Of a DNA stretch of 64,000 nucleotides, positions 26,340-35,347 are shown one piece after another; the first letter of the stretch is position 1; each line of letters opens with the position of its first letter. This stretch comes from Streptomyces sp. NBC_01233. GTDB lineage: Bacteria; Actinomycetota; Actinomycetes; Streptomycetales; Streptomycetaceae. The DNA lies in the NCBI RefSeq assembly GCF_035989305.1, contig NZ_CP108514.1, positions 8,908,501 through 8,972,500 on the forward strand. The letters are read 5' to 3'. Under the pieces are notes generated by a model, which worked only from the letters and a program-made list of their open reading frames with translations, did not search any database and had not been told where the DNA came from. The translations under genes and the position numbers were made by a program.

Positions 26340-27329
26340 TTGAGGATCAGCCACTTAACCACCGTCGCCATCGCGGTGACGGTTTCCGGATCTCTCATGG
26401 CCCCTGTCGCAGCAAGCGCACCCGCAGGGGCGGACAGCGGCCGCTCTGGACTCTCGGACACGAGCGCCTGTGCCTGGAAGATGTCCGTCCTGACGGTCCC
26501 ATCCGGTTACAGCACTGCCGAGGCACGGGGACATGCGGGCACCGGCAAGGTGGTCGGCACCGCGTGGAAGGCCGACCACCGCGAAGGGGTCCTGTGGAGT
26601 GACGGGATACCCACCGTCTTGCCGCAGCCGCGGAGCACACCCGGCTCGAACTACCCCCGCGCGATCAACACTTCCGGAGTGATCGCCGGATACTGGGTCG
26701 GCAACGACGGCACGACCAGCGCATGGCGCTACCAGAACGGCCGGTACCAGTTCCTGCCCGGCATCGGCACCCAGACCTCGGTGCCCACCGCCATCAACGA
26801 CAACGGTGACATTGCCGGATTCAGCCGGTACTTCATGGGAGGAGCCAAGACGTACGCGGTCATGTGGCGCACCGATCACCCCGACACCCTGGTCGACTTC
26901 GGAGAGGGATACAGCGAGGGCATCGACAACTCACGCCGGGTCGTCCTGTCCACCGGCGCGATGGTCGACGGCGAGGGGCGTGAAGTCATGCGTCTCCAGG
27001 GCGGACAGCCACTGGACTACCGGGGAGGCCGGATCGTGGGCTACGCCGGCTCCTCCAGCCCTTACACCATCGTTGAGTGGGGCCTGGACGGCAAGATCGT
27101 CCGGCAGCTACCCGGTGGTGTTCCATCCGAGGTGAATTCCTCCGGGATCATCGTCGGCACACGGACCGGAGGAAGTAAGAGTGTGTGGCGCGACGGCGGT
27201 ACCGAAGACCTGACCGGCCCCGTCCCCACAGGCTTGAACATGCTGGGTATCACCGATGACGGCGCGGTGATCAGCGACTACCAGTCCGGTGGTGGGACAC
27301 GTAGCGGGATCTGGCGCCGCTCCTGCTAG
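26340..27329 (+). CDS. Secreted HAF-repeat protein
   Basis: The 329-residue exported protein has a signal peptide (HLTTVAIAVTVSGSLMAPVA, cleavage near AASAPAGA). About six blade-like repeats follow of the kind AINTSGVIAGYWVGNDGTTS, AINDNGDIAGFSR, EVNSSGIIVGTRTGGSKSVW and GITDDGAVISDYQSGG. This is the probable extracellular HAF repeat pattern (A-I-N-x-x-G-x-I-x-G), likely a small beta-propeller. Two cysteines, one early (ACAWKM) and one final (RRSC), may close the fold. I chose the TTG start after GGGAGA; another TTG lies 12 codons upstream. The role is unknown. It is bracketed by IS1380-type remnants with the LysR gene, a sign of transfer as a block. Confidence 0.75.
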   Translation: MRISHLTTVAIAVTVSGSLMAPVAASAPAGADSGRSGLSDTSACAWKMSVLTVPSGYSTAEARGHAGTGKVVGTAWKADHREGVLWSDGIPTVLPQPRSTPGSNYPRAINTSGVIAGYWVGNDGTTSAWRYQNGRYQFLPGIGTQTSVPTAINDNGDIAGFSRYFMGGAKTYAVMWRTDHPDTLVDFGEGYSEGIDNSRRVVLSTGAMVDGEGREVMRLQGGQPLDYRGGRIVGYAGSSSPYTIVEWGLDGKIVRQLPGGVPSEVNSSGIIVGTRTGGSKSVWRDGGTEDLTGPVPTGLNMLGITDDGAVISDYQSGGGTRSGIWRRSC

Positions 27330-27342
27330 GCACTGCACGGCG

Positions 27343-27375
27343 GACGGTACGCGGGACCGGATCCTGCGTACCGTC
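27343..27375 (+). terminator. Hairpin terminator after the HAF-repeat gene
   Basis: GACGGTACGC pairs perfectly with GCGTACCGTC around a 13-base loop, 14 bases after the stop. Confidence 0.6.
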
Positions 27376-27548
27376 TGGGTGAGCGACGATCCTGTTGGCG
27401 AACCGTCTGGAGCACGGTCGGCGTGGACTCGACCTTGCTCGTTCTGACCGGCGAAACCCGTAGGTGGGAGCGCCGCCGCATGTGGCCATGCCTTCTCCGC
27501 CGACGCCTTGGCACAGCTCGAAACTCTCCCGCTCCCCGGTGCGGCTCC

Positions 27549-28481
27549 TCAGCGCGCCCAGTCCGGGGTCCACACGTCATCGCGGGCTGTCGCCCGGTAC
27601 CTGGCATGGAGGTATTCGAGGAAGTTGGCGAGGACGGGGTGGGGATTGCTCGTTCGCCAGATCACCGAGAGAGGGTAGACGGGGGTGGGGTTGACGACGG
27701 GGATCCGGCAGAGCTTGTAGCTTTCCGGCCAGAGGTACCGTGAGCCTTCGCCGACGAAGGTGGCGAGCTGGGTTGAATGGGCGATCTCGGTGAGGAGCGC
27801 TTCGACGCCGAAGCTCGGCCCTATCGTGTCGATGGTGAGTCCGAACGCGTTCGCGAGATCTTCGTAGTAGCCCATCGGCTCGGCATCAGCCATGCCGGGC
27901 ATCCAGATGGGGTGACGGGTGAGCTCGGCCAGGGTCACGGACTTGGCGTTCGCCAACGGATGCCGTGGGCCGACCAGGAGTTCGTGACGGTCGTCGATGA
28001 CACGCGATGACCGGAGTCCCTGAGGGACGGCGCCGCTGGAATCCCGTAGAGATCTGAACGTGGCGTCCAAGGTTCCGGAACTGATCTCGGCCAGCGCCGA
28101 CGTGGCGTCGGCGTTGGCCAGGGTGACGACATCGAGCTCGATGTCGGGGTGCTGCTGGTAGAAGTCCCGAAGGATGGTGGAGGGCGCGATCCTGCGGCCG
28201 ACGACATCGATCCGCAGTGGCCTGCGACCCGGGGCTACGGCTGCTGTGAAGCGCTCGGCGGCACGGAGCAGTTCACGGGCGCGGGGTAGCAGTGCCTGCC
28301 CGTCGACGGTGAGCTGGACACCTCTGGCGATTCGTGTGAAGAGCCGTACGCCGAGTTCCTTTTCCAGGCTCGCCACTCGTTTCGAGGCCCCCTGCTGGGT
28401 GATCCTCAGATCGTCGGCAGCGGCTTGGTACTGGCCGGTGTCGGCAACGGCGACGAAGGTACGAACGGCATTGAGATCCAC
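27549..28481 (-). CDS. LysR-family transcriptional regulator
   Basis: The 310-residue protein starts with the LysR winged HTH (VDLNAVRTFVAVADTGQYQ, then ITQQGASKRVASLEKELGVR, residues 1-60). A substrate-binding domain of two lobes follows (LRIDVVGRRIAPSTILRDF, ELLVGPRHPLAN, RHPIWMPGMADAEPMG). The start is the GTG of V-D-L-N; 23 upstream codons in frame have no homology. The gene is convergent with the HAF-repeat gene and points away from the decayed IS1380 remnant. Its target is unclear because no intact divergent gene remains; control may have been lost with the flanking decay. Confidence 0.85.
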   Translation of the reverse strand: MDLNAVRTFVAVADTGQYQAAADDLRITQQGASKRVASLEKELGVRLFTRIARGVQLTVDGQALLPRARELLRAAERFTAAVAPGRRPLRIDVVGRRIAPSTILRDFYQQHPDIELDVVTLANADATSALAEISSGTLDATFRSLRDSSGAVPQGLRSSRVIDDRHELLVGPRHPLANAKSVTLAELTRHPIWMPGMADAEPMGYYEDLANAFGLTIDTIGPSFGVEALLTEIAHSTQLATFVGEGSRYLWPESYKLCRIPVVNPTPVYPLSVIWRTSNPHPVLANFLEYLHARYRATARDDVWTPDWAR

Positions 28482-28589
28482 AAAACAGAACCTACTCCCC
28501 CCATGGAGGACGCGAGAAACACCGCTCCCTCCTTTACCGGCGGCGTCCATCGACTGGCTCCGGTCGCCGTGGCCACAAGGCCTCGGTTG

Positions 28590-29116
28590 GCGGCCGATGT
28601 ACGCGTGCGGCCGGGTGCTGGTGGACCTGGCCTGCGCGATGGCGCTGGGGGTGCTGTCGATCCGCTACATCGCGGTGCTGCAGCACGCGAGCGAGGTGGT
28701 GGGCGCCCAGGCGGAGGCCTCACCCCCCACGGTATGGCGGGTCCGGGGGAGAGGGCGGTGAGATGTAGTCGCGCGGGACCGCCCGCGCGCGGGGCGGGGT
28801 GCCGGTGCGTCGACAGGCGGGGTCTTGGCCGGAGAGGAGGCCGCAGGGGTTCCCGTGGATCGTGGGTGAGGGTGCGGCGCCGATGGTTTGGATGGGGATC
28901 GACTCCGATGCCACCCCGATGGCCCGCGCTTCGGAGAAGGAGGGCATCGGCCGGGACCTACGAGAAGGAGGGCGTTCCGCAGTCCAAGGGTTCGGTGGAA
29001 ACTGGATTCACCGGCCCGACGGTCGACGCGCTGCCCTGCCCGGCGTAGCCCACCGGGCAGGGCAAAGCAGCAACGGGGGCACACGAACAACCGGCTGCTG
29101 TGGTGAAAGATCGAGG
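28590..29116 (+). mobile_element. IS1380-type transposase remnant B
   Basis: The plus strand encodes GRVLVDLACAMALGVLSI, RYIAVLQHASEVVGAQAEAS and PPTVWRV, the N-terminal block of IS1380-family transposases (GRVLVDLAVxLAxGxxxIxDIxVL type). After a break, MGIDSDATPMARASEKEG resembles the internal VIDLDATxVxAHSEKEG. The copy ends with the same TGAAAGATCGAGG 13-mer (29104-29116) as remnant A. It is frameshifted and mostly deleted, about 0.5 kb of an original 1.4-1.7 kb. Orientation is the same as remnant A. Confidence 0.55.
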
Positions 29117-29144
29117 CAGGGGGTTCTCGGCTGCCCGCTACTCG

Positions 29145-29906
29145 CTACTCGCGCGCTCCGCGCAGCTCCGCCCGGGTCACCGAGGTGACGATCGGCAGAT
29201 CGAATTCACCCTTCTCGGTATCCGGGTGGTCGTTCAAGTGCTGGCGAATCCGACCCAGCAGTTCGACGCGTTCCTGTTCCGGCAACGCCAGGACAGGAGA
29301 CAGGGTTCCCATGCGCGCGACCAGTGATTCGGTGGTGCTGCGCTGGCCGTGCCGGAAATCGGCGTGCTCCAGGTCGGTGAACAGCGCGTGCGGCCGCACG
29401 CGGTCGAACGGCGACGTCGTGTTCTCCCAGCCGAAGATCTGAGCCAAGCCGGCGATCCAGTCAACGCGCGCATCATCGTCGTTCCACAGCGCGGCGACTA
29501 CCCCGCCCGGTCGTAGCACCCTCGCGATCTCCGGAAAGGCCCGCTCCTGGTTGAACCAGTGGAAGGCGTTGCCGGCCAGGACCGCATCGACCGACGCGTC
29601 AGGCAGCGGGATGTCCTCCGCCGTTCCGGGAAAGGCCCCGACCTCGGGGTGACTGCGGAGCAACTCGGCCCGCATGCGCTCATCGGGTTCCACAGCGAAC
29701 ACTGTCGCCCCCAGGGCCAGTAGCCCCCTGGTCAACTGCCCGGTCCCCGCCCCCAGATCGAGGACCTTCAGCTGCTCCCGGTCCGCTACCGGAGCGAGCG
29801 CCCATCCGATGGCCTCTCCCGGGTAGTCCGGCCGATGCTCGGCGTACGCAGCCGCATTCGACCCGAACGACGTCCCCCGCTGCTGTCCCTCGCTCGAATT
29901 ACTCAT
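29145..29906 (-). CDS. Class I SAM-dependent methyltransferase
   Basis: The 253-residue protein starts MSNSSEGQQRGTSFG. FGSNAAAYAEHRPDYP is the family's opening. SAM motif I is VLDLGAGTGQLT, then FAVEPDERM and VDAVLAGNAFHWF, LRPGGVVAALWN. This set is typical of the Methyltransf_11 group with an AxAFHWF motif, common for small-molecule methylation. RBS AGGATG precedes the ATG, and the 15-bp palindrome TACGCATTTTGCGTA lies 22 bases upstream. It is divergent from the MFS exporter at 30291, so it may belong to the cluster edge as a resistance or tailoring gene (inference). Confidence 0.82.
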   Translation of the reverse strand: MSNSSEGQQRGTSFGSNAAAYAEHRPDYPGEAIGWALAPVADREQLKVLDLGAGTGQLTRGLLALGATVFAVEPDERMRAELLRSHPEVGAFPGTAEDIPLPDASVDAVLAGNAFHWFNQERAFPEIARVLRPGGVVAALWNDDDARVDWIAGLAQIFGWENTTSPFDRVRPHALFTDLEHADFRHGQRSTTESLVARMGTLSPVLALPEQERVELLGRIRQHLNDHPDTEKGEFDLPIVTSVTRAELRGARE

Positions 29907-29927
29907 GAGCCATCCTATTCGCAATTT

Positions 29928-29942
29928 TACGCATTTTGCGTA
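29928..29942. promoter_or_regulatory. 15-bp palindrome upstream of methyltransferase gene
   Basis: TACGCA-TTT-TGCGTA is a perfect 6-bp inverted repeat in an AT-rich patch 22 bases before the methyltransferase ATG, inside the divergent region shared with the MFS exporter. The size suits a TetR- or MarR-type dimer. Confidence 0.45.
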
Positions 29943-30290
29943 CCCGCTCGCCGATCCGCTCGACGCCACACCTTAAGTCCTACCGCACGAAAGGATCTGC
30001 GCAGAGTGAACTTTGGTACACCATTTCAGCCATGCGCGCACCGCCGAACTCGCTGACGGATCCCGGCATGTTGAGCGAGAGGTGAACCAGGGCGGCCCCG
30101 GGAGCCCACCACCCGTTGTGCGCACCTCGTTGCTGGTCCCTGCAGCTGCCGGCTCACGCGCCCCTAGAGGTCCAACGCCTGGTTGTAGTTCTTTGAAGAT
30201 CGGTTGTTTGTACTCTCCTCCGCAGCCTTGCTTTGATGCGCGGAGACCCCATGGTGAGAGCCGCCATGGGAAGGGAAGGTCCACTACTCC
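29943..30290. other. Divergent promoter region
   Basis: About 350 bases with no supportable gene lie between the methyltransferase (-) and the MFS exporter (+). The last 130 bases are less GC-rich (around 30180-30230), as expected for the exporter's promoter. I see no clear -10/-35 pair. Confidence 0.35.
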
Positions 30291-31544
30291 ATGGCAAGAC
30301 GATCCCTGGGACGGCAGTTCACCTGGCTGTGGGCGGCCTATGCGGTGAGCGCCTACGGGTCCGGATTGGGCTTCGGCGCGTTCTCGCTGATCGCCGTGCT
30401 GGCACTGCACGCCAGTACCGCGGAGGTATCCGCGCTGTCCGCGGTGGCGCCGACCGTGGGCGCGCTGATCGCGCTGCCGCTCGCGCCTTGGGTGGAGTAT
30501 CGGCGCAAACGGTCGGTCATGATCGCAATGGACCTGATCCGGTTCGGGGTCATGGCGAGTGTCCCGGTGTTCTACGTCCTCGGCTGGCTGAGCTTCATCC
30601 AGCTGCTCGTCACCTCAGCCGTCGTCGCCGCCACGAAGATCGCCTTTCACGCGGCCAGCGGCGCCTACCTCCAGACCCTCGTCCGCCCGGACGACCTGCT
30701 CGTCGCGAACGCGCGATTCGAATCCACGAACTGGAGCTCCATCGCGATCGGGCCCCCGCTGGGCGGCGCGGCGATCGGTCTCTTCGGACCTTTCATCACC
30801 ATCATGCTGGACGCGTTCAGCTACTTGCTCTCCGCGCTCGGTATCACCGCGATCCGCGGTCGGGAAGAAACCCCGAGCAGATCCGGCGGGAAGCGGCTTC
30901 AGGCCGGTGACCTGCTGGACGGCTGGCGGCACATCATGGCCCATTCCGGTCTGCGGGCCCTCTTCCTCAACAACATGCTCGTCTCCGGGCTCGTCATGGC
31001 CACCGAGCCGCTGCTGGCCGTGCTCCTGCTGCGTGAGCTCGGCTTCCCCGCGTGGCAGTACGGCCTCGCCTTCGCCATCCCTTGCATCGGCGGGCTCATC
31101 GGATCCCGGATGGCGCCTCGTGCCGTGGCCCGTTACGGCCAGCAGCGTGTCCTGCGAGTGGTGGGTACCCTTCGGGTGATTTGGTTGATCGGCCTCGTAT
31201 TCGTCCGCCCCGGAATCGTCGGACTCTTGACCGTGATCGCTGTCGAGCTGGCGATCATCATCGGTATGAGTCTCTACACGCCGGTAGTCGCCACCTATCG
31301 GCTCGAACACACCCCCAAGCACCGCGTCGCCCGTACTCTCTCGGCGTGGTTGATCGGCCAGCAAGCCGGGATCGCGATCTGCACCGCACTGGCAGGGCTG
31401 CTCGCCGAGGTCACCAGCCCACGTACCGCGCTCGCGGTCGCCGGACTCGCCATCCTCGCGAGCCCACTGCTGCTGCCGCGGGAACCGGGTGCTTCAACAG
31501 TGGCACCCGAGCAGGACAGCGAGTATGCCCGGAAGGCTGTGTGA
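30291..31544 (+). CDS. MFS exporter, EntS/MFS_3 type
   Basis: The 417-residue membrane protein has about 12 helices. FTWLWAAYAVSAYGSGLGFG opens it. LAPWVEYRRKRSVMIAMDLI is the loop after helix 2, and GAYLQTLVRPDDLLVANARFES is the signature of the EntS/MFS_3 group of drug and siderophore exporters. SRMAPRAVARYGQQRVLRV is the matching loop of the second half. Such pumps export small hydrophobic products. The position next to the polyketide cluster suggests self-resistance or product export, which is inference. It converges with the double SnoaL gene with a hairpin between. Confidence 0.85.
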   Translation: MARRSLGRQFTWLWAAYAVSAYGSGLGFGAFSLIAVLALHASTAEVSALSAVAPTVGALIALPLAPWVEYRRKRSVMIAMDLIRFGVMASVPVFYVLGWLSFIQLLVTSAVVAATKIAFHAASGAYLQTLVRPDDLLVANARFESTNWSSIAIGPPLGGAAIGLFGPFITIMLDAFSYLLSALGITAIRGREETPSRSGGKRLQAGDLLDGWRHIMAHSGLRALFLNNMLVSGLVMATEPLLAVLLLRELGFPAWQYGLAFAIPCIGGLIGSRMAPRAVARYGQQRVLRVVGTLRVIWLIGLVFVRPGIVGLLTVIAVELAIIIGMSLYTPVVATYRLEHTPKHRVARTLSAWLIGQQAGIAICTALAGLLAEVTSPRTALAVAGLAILASPLLLPREPGASTVAPEQDSEYARKAV

Positions 31545-31577
31545 GTCCGTGATGCGACAGGCCGGCCGAGGCTGTGC

Positions 31578-31602
31578 CGTGGCTCGACCGCCGAGAGCCA
31601 CG
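31578..31602. terminator. Hairpin between convergent exporter and SnoaL-repeat genes
   Basis: CGTGGCTC pairs with GAGCCACG, and the flanks (GGCTG with CAGCC-like sequence) extend the stem. It lies 34 bases after the exporter stop. Confidence 0.5.
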
Positions 31603-31737
31603 ACAGCGCAGCCGCATCTGCTCGGGCTGGCCGGCAACAGCCTGCGGACTGCGCTCGTGGGGTGAGGGAACTCGCGGCCCGCCACCGGGTGTTGGTGACG
31701 AGCCACGAGCGGGACCCTCGGCGGGATCCGGGAGGGT

Positions 31738-32703
31738 TCAGAACATGGTGTTGTTGTTGGCGGAGGTGGCTGGGATGTTCTGTATGACGTCCCAGTGCTC
31801 GATTATCTTCAGCTCCCCGTTCGCGTCCTTCTGTACGCGGAAGATGCCCATGATGGCCTGGCCCGTGTCCTCGGGGCGGAGACGGTAGCGGAAGTGCACG
31901 GCGACATAGTCCTTGTCAGCGACGACCCGCTTCAGGTCCGCGGTCACGTTCGGGAACTGCTGGAAGAACACGGCGAGATGCTCGCGCATGTCGGTCGTCC
32001 CGTTGGGAACGGCAGGGTTGTGCTGGTAGAGCTTCGGGTCGAGGTACCTGACGGCGTCGGGGTTCTTGTTGACGAGGAGGGTGTTGAAGTAATCGACTAC
32101 GACCTTCTGGCTGAGGGGCGTCTGCCAGAAAGGTCCGCTCGGCTGGTTCGTGTCCGGGTTGCTGACCGTGCCGAACATGTCGTTGCCATTGGCCGTGGTC
32201 GGCGGTACGTCCTGGACGGTGTCCCAGTGCTCGGCGATCCTGCCCTTCTCGTCGAAACGGAAGATGTCCATCACGGCCACACCGCGGGTGCCGGGCTCGT
32301 AGATGGGGTTGGCGTGTACCAGGACCAGGTCGCCCTGGGCGAGCACCCGCTTGACGTTGTACTTGAGGTTCGGGTAGCGGGTGTGCAGGTCACGGACGTA
32401 GTTCTTGAACGCGTCGCGGCCGTCGGGGATGGTGGGGCTGTGCTGAATGTAGTCGGCACGGATGTGCTGGTCCGCGACCTTGACGTCAGCTCTCTCGAAG
32501 AGCTGGGTGAGGACGTGGACGGCGGTGGCCTTGTTGCGTTCCTGGGCGCCGAGGCTCGTCTGCTGGACGTCAACGGTGGTCAGACCACCGGCTAACGGCG
32601 CGGAGGCGGCGGAGGCGGGAGCGAAGCCGGCTACAGCGGTGACGCTCGCTGCGGCTAGCAGGACAGCGACGGCCTTCCGGCCTAGCAGAGTGGTGCTCAG
32701 CAT
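31738..32703 (-). CDS. Secreted tandem SnoaL-like protein
   Basis: The 321-residue protein has a signal peptide (LLGRKAVAVLLAAASVTAVA, cleavage near ASAAS), then two SnoaL-like/NTF2 domains in tandem. Domain 1 (about 60-170) has VKVADQHIRADYIQHSPTIP and the end MDIFRFDEKGRIAEHWDTVQ. Domain 2 (about 190-320) repeats the same pattern: LDPKLYQHNPAVPNG and MGIFRVQKDANGELKIIEHW, each ending with Q-N/D-I/V-P-x-T. The IAEHWD end matches the SnoaL-like polyketide cyclase family, but export and duplication are unusual. The ATG follows GGAGAG. It may act on a secreted or envelope substrate; no activity can be named. Confidence 0.82.
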   Translation of the reverse strand: MLSTTLLGRKAVAVLLAAASVTAVAGFAPASAASAPLAGGLTTVDVQQTSLGAQERNKATAVHVLTQLFERADVKVADQHIRADYIQHSPTIPDGRDAFKNYVRDLHTRYPNLKYNVKRVLAQGDLVLVHANPIYEPGTRGVAVMDIFRFDEKGRIAEHWDTVQDVPPTTANGNDMFGTVSNPDTNQPSGPFWQTPLSQKVVVDYFNTLLVNKNPDAVRYLDPKLYQHNPAVPNGTTDMREHLAVFFQQFPNVTADLKRVVADKDYVAVHFRYRLRPEDTGQAIMGIFRVQKDANGELKIIEHWDVIQNIPATSANNNTMF

Positions 32704-34295
32704 GACGATGCTCTCCAAGCGTTGGAACGAAGAAGGGTTGGACCTGCCTCGCGGGATCAGGGGCGTCCGAGACGAGGCGGAAGCCGAGAGTGCTTTCCGC
32801 CTGCACCGCCGGGATTCAGCCGAAGTTCGGTGCGTAGCAGCGTAGTCGGCACGGTGGCCGGAATGGTTCGTTCAGGCGAAAGCTGTTGTTGGTACGTTGA
32901 GCCGGGCTCAAGTGAGACGGGGCGTCTCGCAATGAGTCGAAGCCGCGAAGTTTGATGGTCGGGGGGCGGCGAGGGGTCTCGGGCAGCGGGCGTGCAGATG
33001 ACGGGCCCGGTCTTGTTGGGCAGCCCGCGGTGCGTCGTATGGTGCAGGGTGTGGACGACGGTCCGCCACCGGTTTGCCCTGGCGTCCCGCACGGCCCACC
33101 CGTGGGAGCAGATCCGGTGCGGGCAGAAAGTCATGCGGGCCCGCGAGGGCGGTGAGCGCAGCCACACAGACACCGCCTGGACGGTTCCTCGGTTCAGCAG
33201 AGGTCACGGCCCATGACGCTTTGTCTGAAACGGGCTTCTTCGAAGCGACAGTTTCGGGCATCCGGGCCCAGCGGTCCGATGCGTCGGAATGTCTCCATGG
33301 GGACGCTGCCGGCATGCCACCACGGGACTGCGTGGCGATCCGGGCAGGCCCGCCGGTCAGGATCGGTGACCCGGCGGTGATCGCCGGCGAATACAAGGGG
33401 AGTTCGGCCTCATGCCGAACGCCGAGGCGCGCAACGCAGCTTGGAAGAGCACCCATCCGGCTGGTGAGCCGGCTGAGCGAGACCTATCCCCGACTCGGTT
33501 GCACCGCACGCCTGGTATGCTGGGGAATTTTTGCCGCCGCCTGTAGACCTCGTACTCCGCGGACACAATGGCGTCTATCCCTGTGGGCCAAGCAGGGGTC
33601 AAGCCGGCCGACCGCCATCACGCCCACGACCACGGCCCGCGGAGGGTCGCGCAGATGCCTTTCGGGCAGAGTTGCCACACATCGCATGCACGAAGGTCCC
33701 ATTCACGCCGCCTCCGGCACGTCGTAGGGTGTTTTTTTGTACGGAGAATTTCATGGGATGGGAATAGAGAGATCATCGATCCATGCGGGCGGGCGCGTTG
33801 GCTGTCGATTTTTGGTGTACACAGAACGATTACCAGTTTGCAGGGGAATTCGGCCCAAAAAGACGAGGCGAATTTCTTCCCGGCATCGAATTTTGATTCA
33901 TCTATTTCTGCAGTGAATCCGTGGGTGACGGCGCGCAACGGGATGCCGTGGGGCATCAGCGATTCGGGAAGAGCGGGCTTGTCGGGGGGCAGAGATGTCA
34001 GGTAGGCAACCCCGGCCGCGCCGAGCTCGCTGTCGCTGGGGCCCGCCACCGACACCAACCGCCCCGGGTTCGGACGCGCCAGGCAAACGCCGGTGCCGTG
34101 CCGGCCGGGCGGTCAGGGCGATCGGAGTTCACTTGCGCGCCGACACGTCGCAGTCTGCACAGAACCTGCCTGGGTACCAGCGCGGTCTCCCAGACGAAGG
34201 CCGGTGCGGGCGGCTGTCCGGACGACAGTGTCGTCTCGCTCTACAACGCGCAGCGGAGACCCGTCTCGCTGCCACCCTCCAGGAGGTATCGCAGA
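32704..34295. other. 1.6-kb gene-poor region with an AT-rich patch
   Basis: No gene is supported. Many 60-180-codon frames lack RBS and domains. About 33720-33920 is clearly AT-rich for this genome and includes a run of seven T (33732-33738). A minus-strand frame of 146 codons (33618-34058, with LPPDKPALPESLMPHGIPL and VTHGFTAEIDESKFDAGKK) has some coding character. I cannot place it in any family. The last 200 bases hold the promoter and RBS of the dioxygenase gene. It may be foreign DNA or a decayed cluster gene. Confidence 0.4.
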
Positions 34296-35291
34296 ATGAC
34301 TGGCATCACCGTCAAGCCTGCCGCCGGGCGCATCGGCGCAGAGATCGAGGGCGTGGACATCTCCCGCCCGCTCGACTCGGACCAGATCCGCAGCATCCAG
34401 CAGGCGCTTGACGCATGGAAGGTCATAATCTTCCGGAACCAGCAGCTTGACCACGTGACGCAGACCGCGTTCGGCCGCCAGTTCGGTGAGCTGACCTTCG
34501 GGCACCCCCACCACGAGCCGCCTAAGGGCGCACCGGAGATCTACACGATTCAACACCGCCGCTTCGAGAAGCTTCTCGGCGGCGACGCCACACGGAATCA
34601 GCGTAGGTACGCCTATGCCGGCAACAACGGCTGGCACTCCGACCTCACCCCGTTCGTCAACCCGCCGGCCGGGGCGATCCTCCGTTCCGAGGTACTGCCG
34701 AACTACGGTGGCGATACTCAGTACACGAACCTTGTGGCCGCCTACGAAGGCCTCTCGGAGCCGTTCAAGGAGATCGTGGACACGCTGCGCGCGGAGCACC
34801 GATACGGCGCGAACTGGTCCGGGATGCCGCAGCCCAGCGTGGCCGGATTCCAGAAGCGCGCCGATGAGAACGCCCTCGTATCCCACCACCCGATCGTCCG
34901 GGTGCACCCGCGGACCGGGGAAAAGGCCCTGTTCGTGAACCCGATCTACACCGACCACATCGTCGGTATGTCGCCCATCGAGAGCCGTCTCATCCTGGGC
35001 TACCTCTTCGACGAGATCGCCAGGCCCGAGTACACGGTGCGGTTCCGCTGGGCCCCGGGAAGCGTCATCTTCTGGGACAACCGGGCCACCTGCCACATCC
35101 CTCCGCGCGACCTCGACCACCTCGACGTCGAGCGGGTACTGCACCGGGTCACACTGGTCGGAGAGGTGCCGGTAGGCCCGGACGGCCGCGAGTCGGAGGC
35201 GATCGAGGGTCCCCGCCTCGGGACGAAGCCGCCGTTCGCCACGACGTTCTTCGACAGGCGGGACCGAGAGGCCCAGGAACAGATGTCCTGA
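34296..35291 (+). CDS. TauD/TfdA-family Fe(II)/2-oxoglutarate dioxygenase
   Basis: The 331-residue enzyme has the facial triad: His114 and Asp116 in GWHSDLTPF and a distal His267 in WDNRATCHIPP. VLHRVTLVGE supplies the oxoglutarate-binding Arg. The opening AGRIGAEIEGVDISRPLD is the usual TauD/TfdA start. These enzymes hydroxylate or desaturate an unactivated carbon with Fe(II), O2 and 2-oxoglutarate. AGGAGG lies 9 bases before the ATG, so I rejected the longer frame. It sits near the P450, TEII and methyltransferases, so it may act as a polyketide tailoring oxygenase. A housekeeping sulfonate or aryloxy role is the alternative. Confidence 0.87.
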   Translation: MTGITVKPAAGRIGAEIEGVDISRPLDSDQIRSIQQALDAWKVIIFRNQQLDHVTQTAFGRQFGELTFGHPHHEPPKGAPEIYTIQHRRFEKLLGGDATRNQRRYAYAGNNGWHSDLTPFVNPPAGAILRSEVLPNYGGDTQYTNLVAAYEGLSEPFKEIVDTLRAEHRYGANWSGMPQPSVAGFQKRADENALVSHHPIVRVHPRTGEKALFVNPIYTDHIVGMSPIESRLILGYLFDEIARPEYTVRFRWAPGSVIFWDNRATCHIPPRDLDHLDVERVLHRVTLVGEVPVGPDGRESEAIEGPRLGTKPPFATTFFDRRDREAQEQMS

Positions 35292-35347
35292 GCCAGCGCA
35301 TCGCCGCTTGTACCGGGCGTTTCAGCATGATTTGAGCTGCGGGTCTC

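Noticed and set aside
33618..34058. 146-codon minus-strand frame in the AT-rich patch
   Set aside because: Some coding character, but no RBS found and no family recognised; kept only as a note in the region entry.
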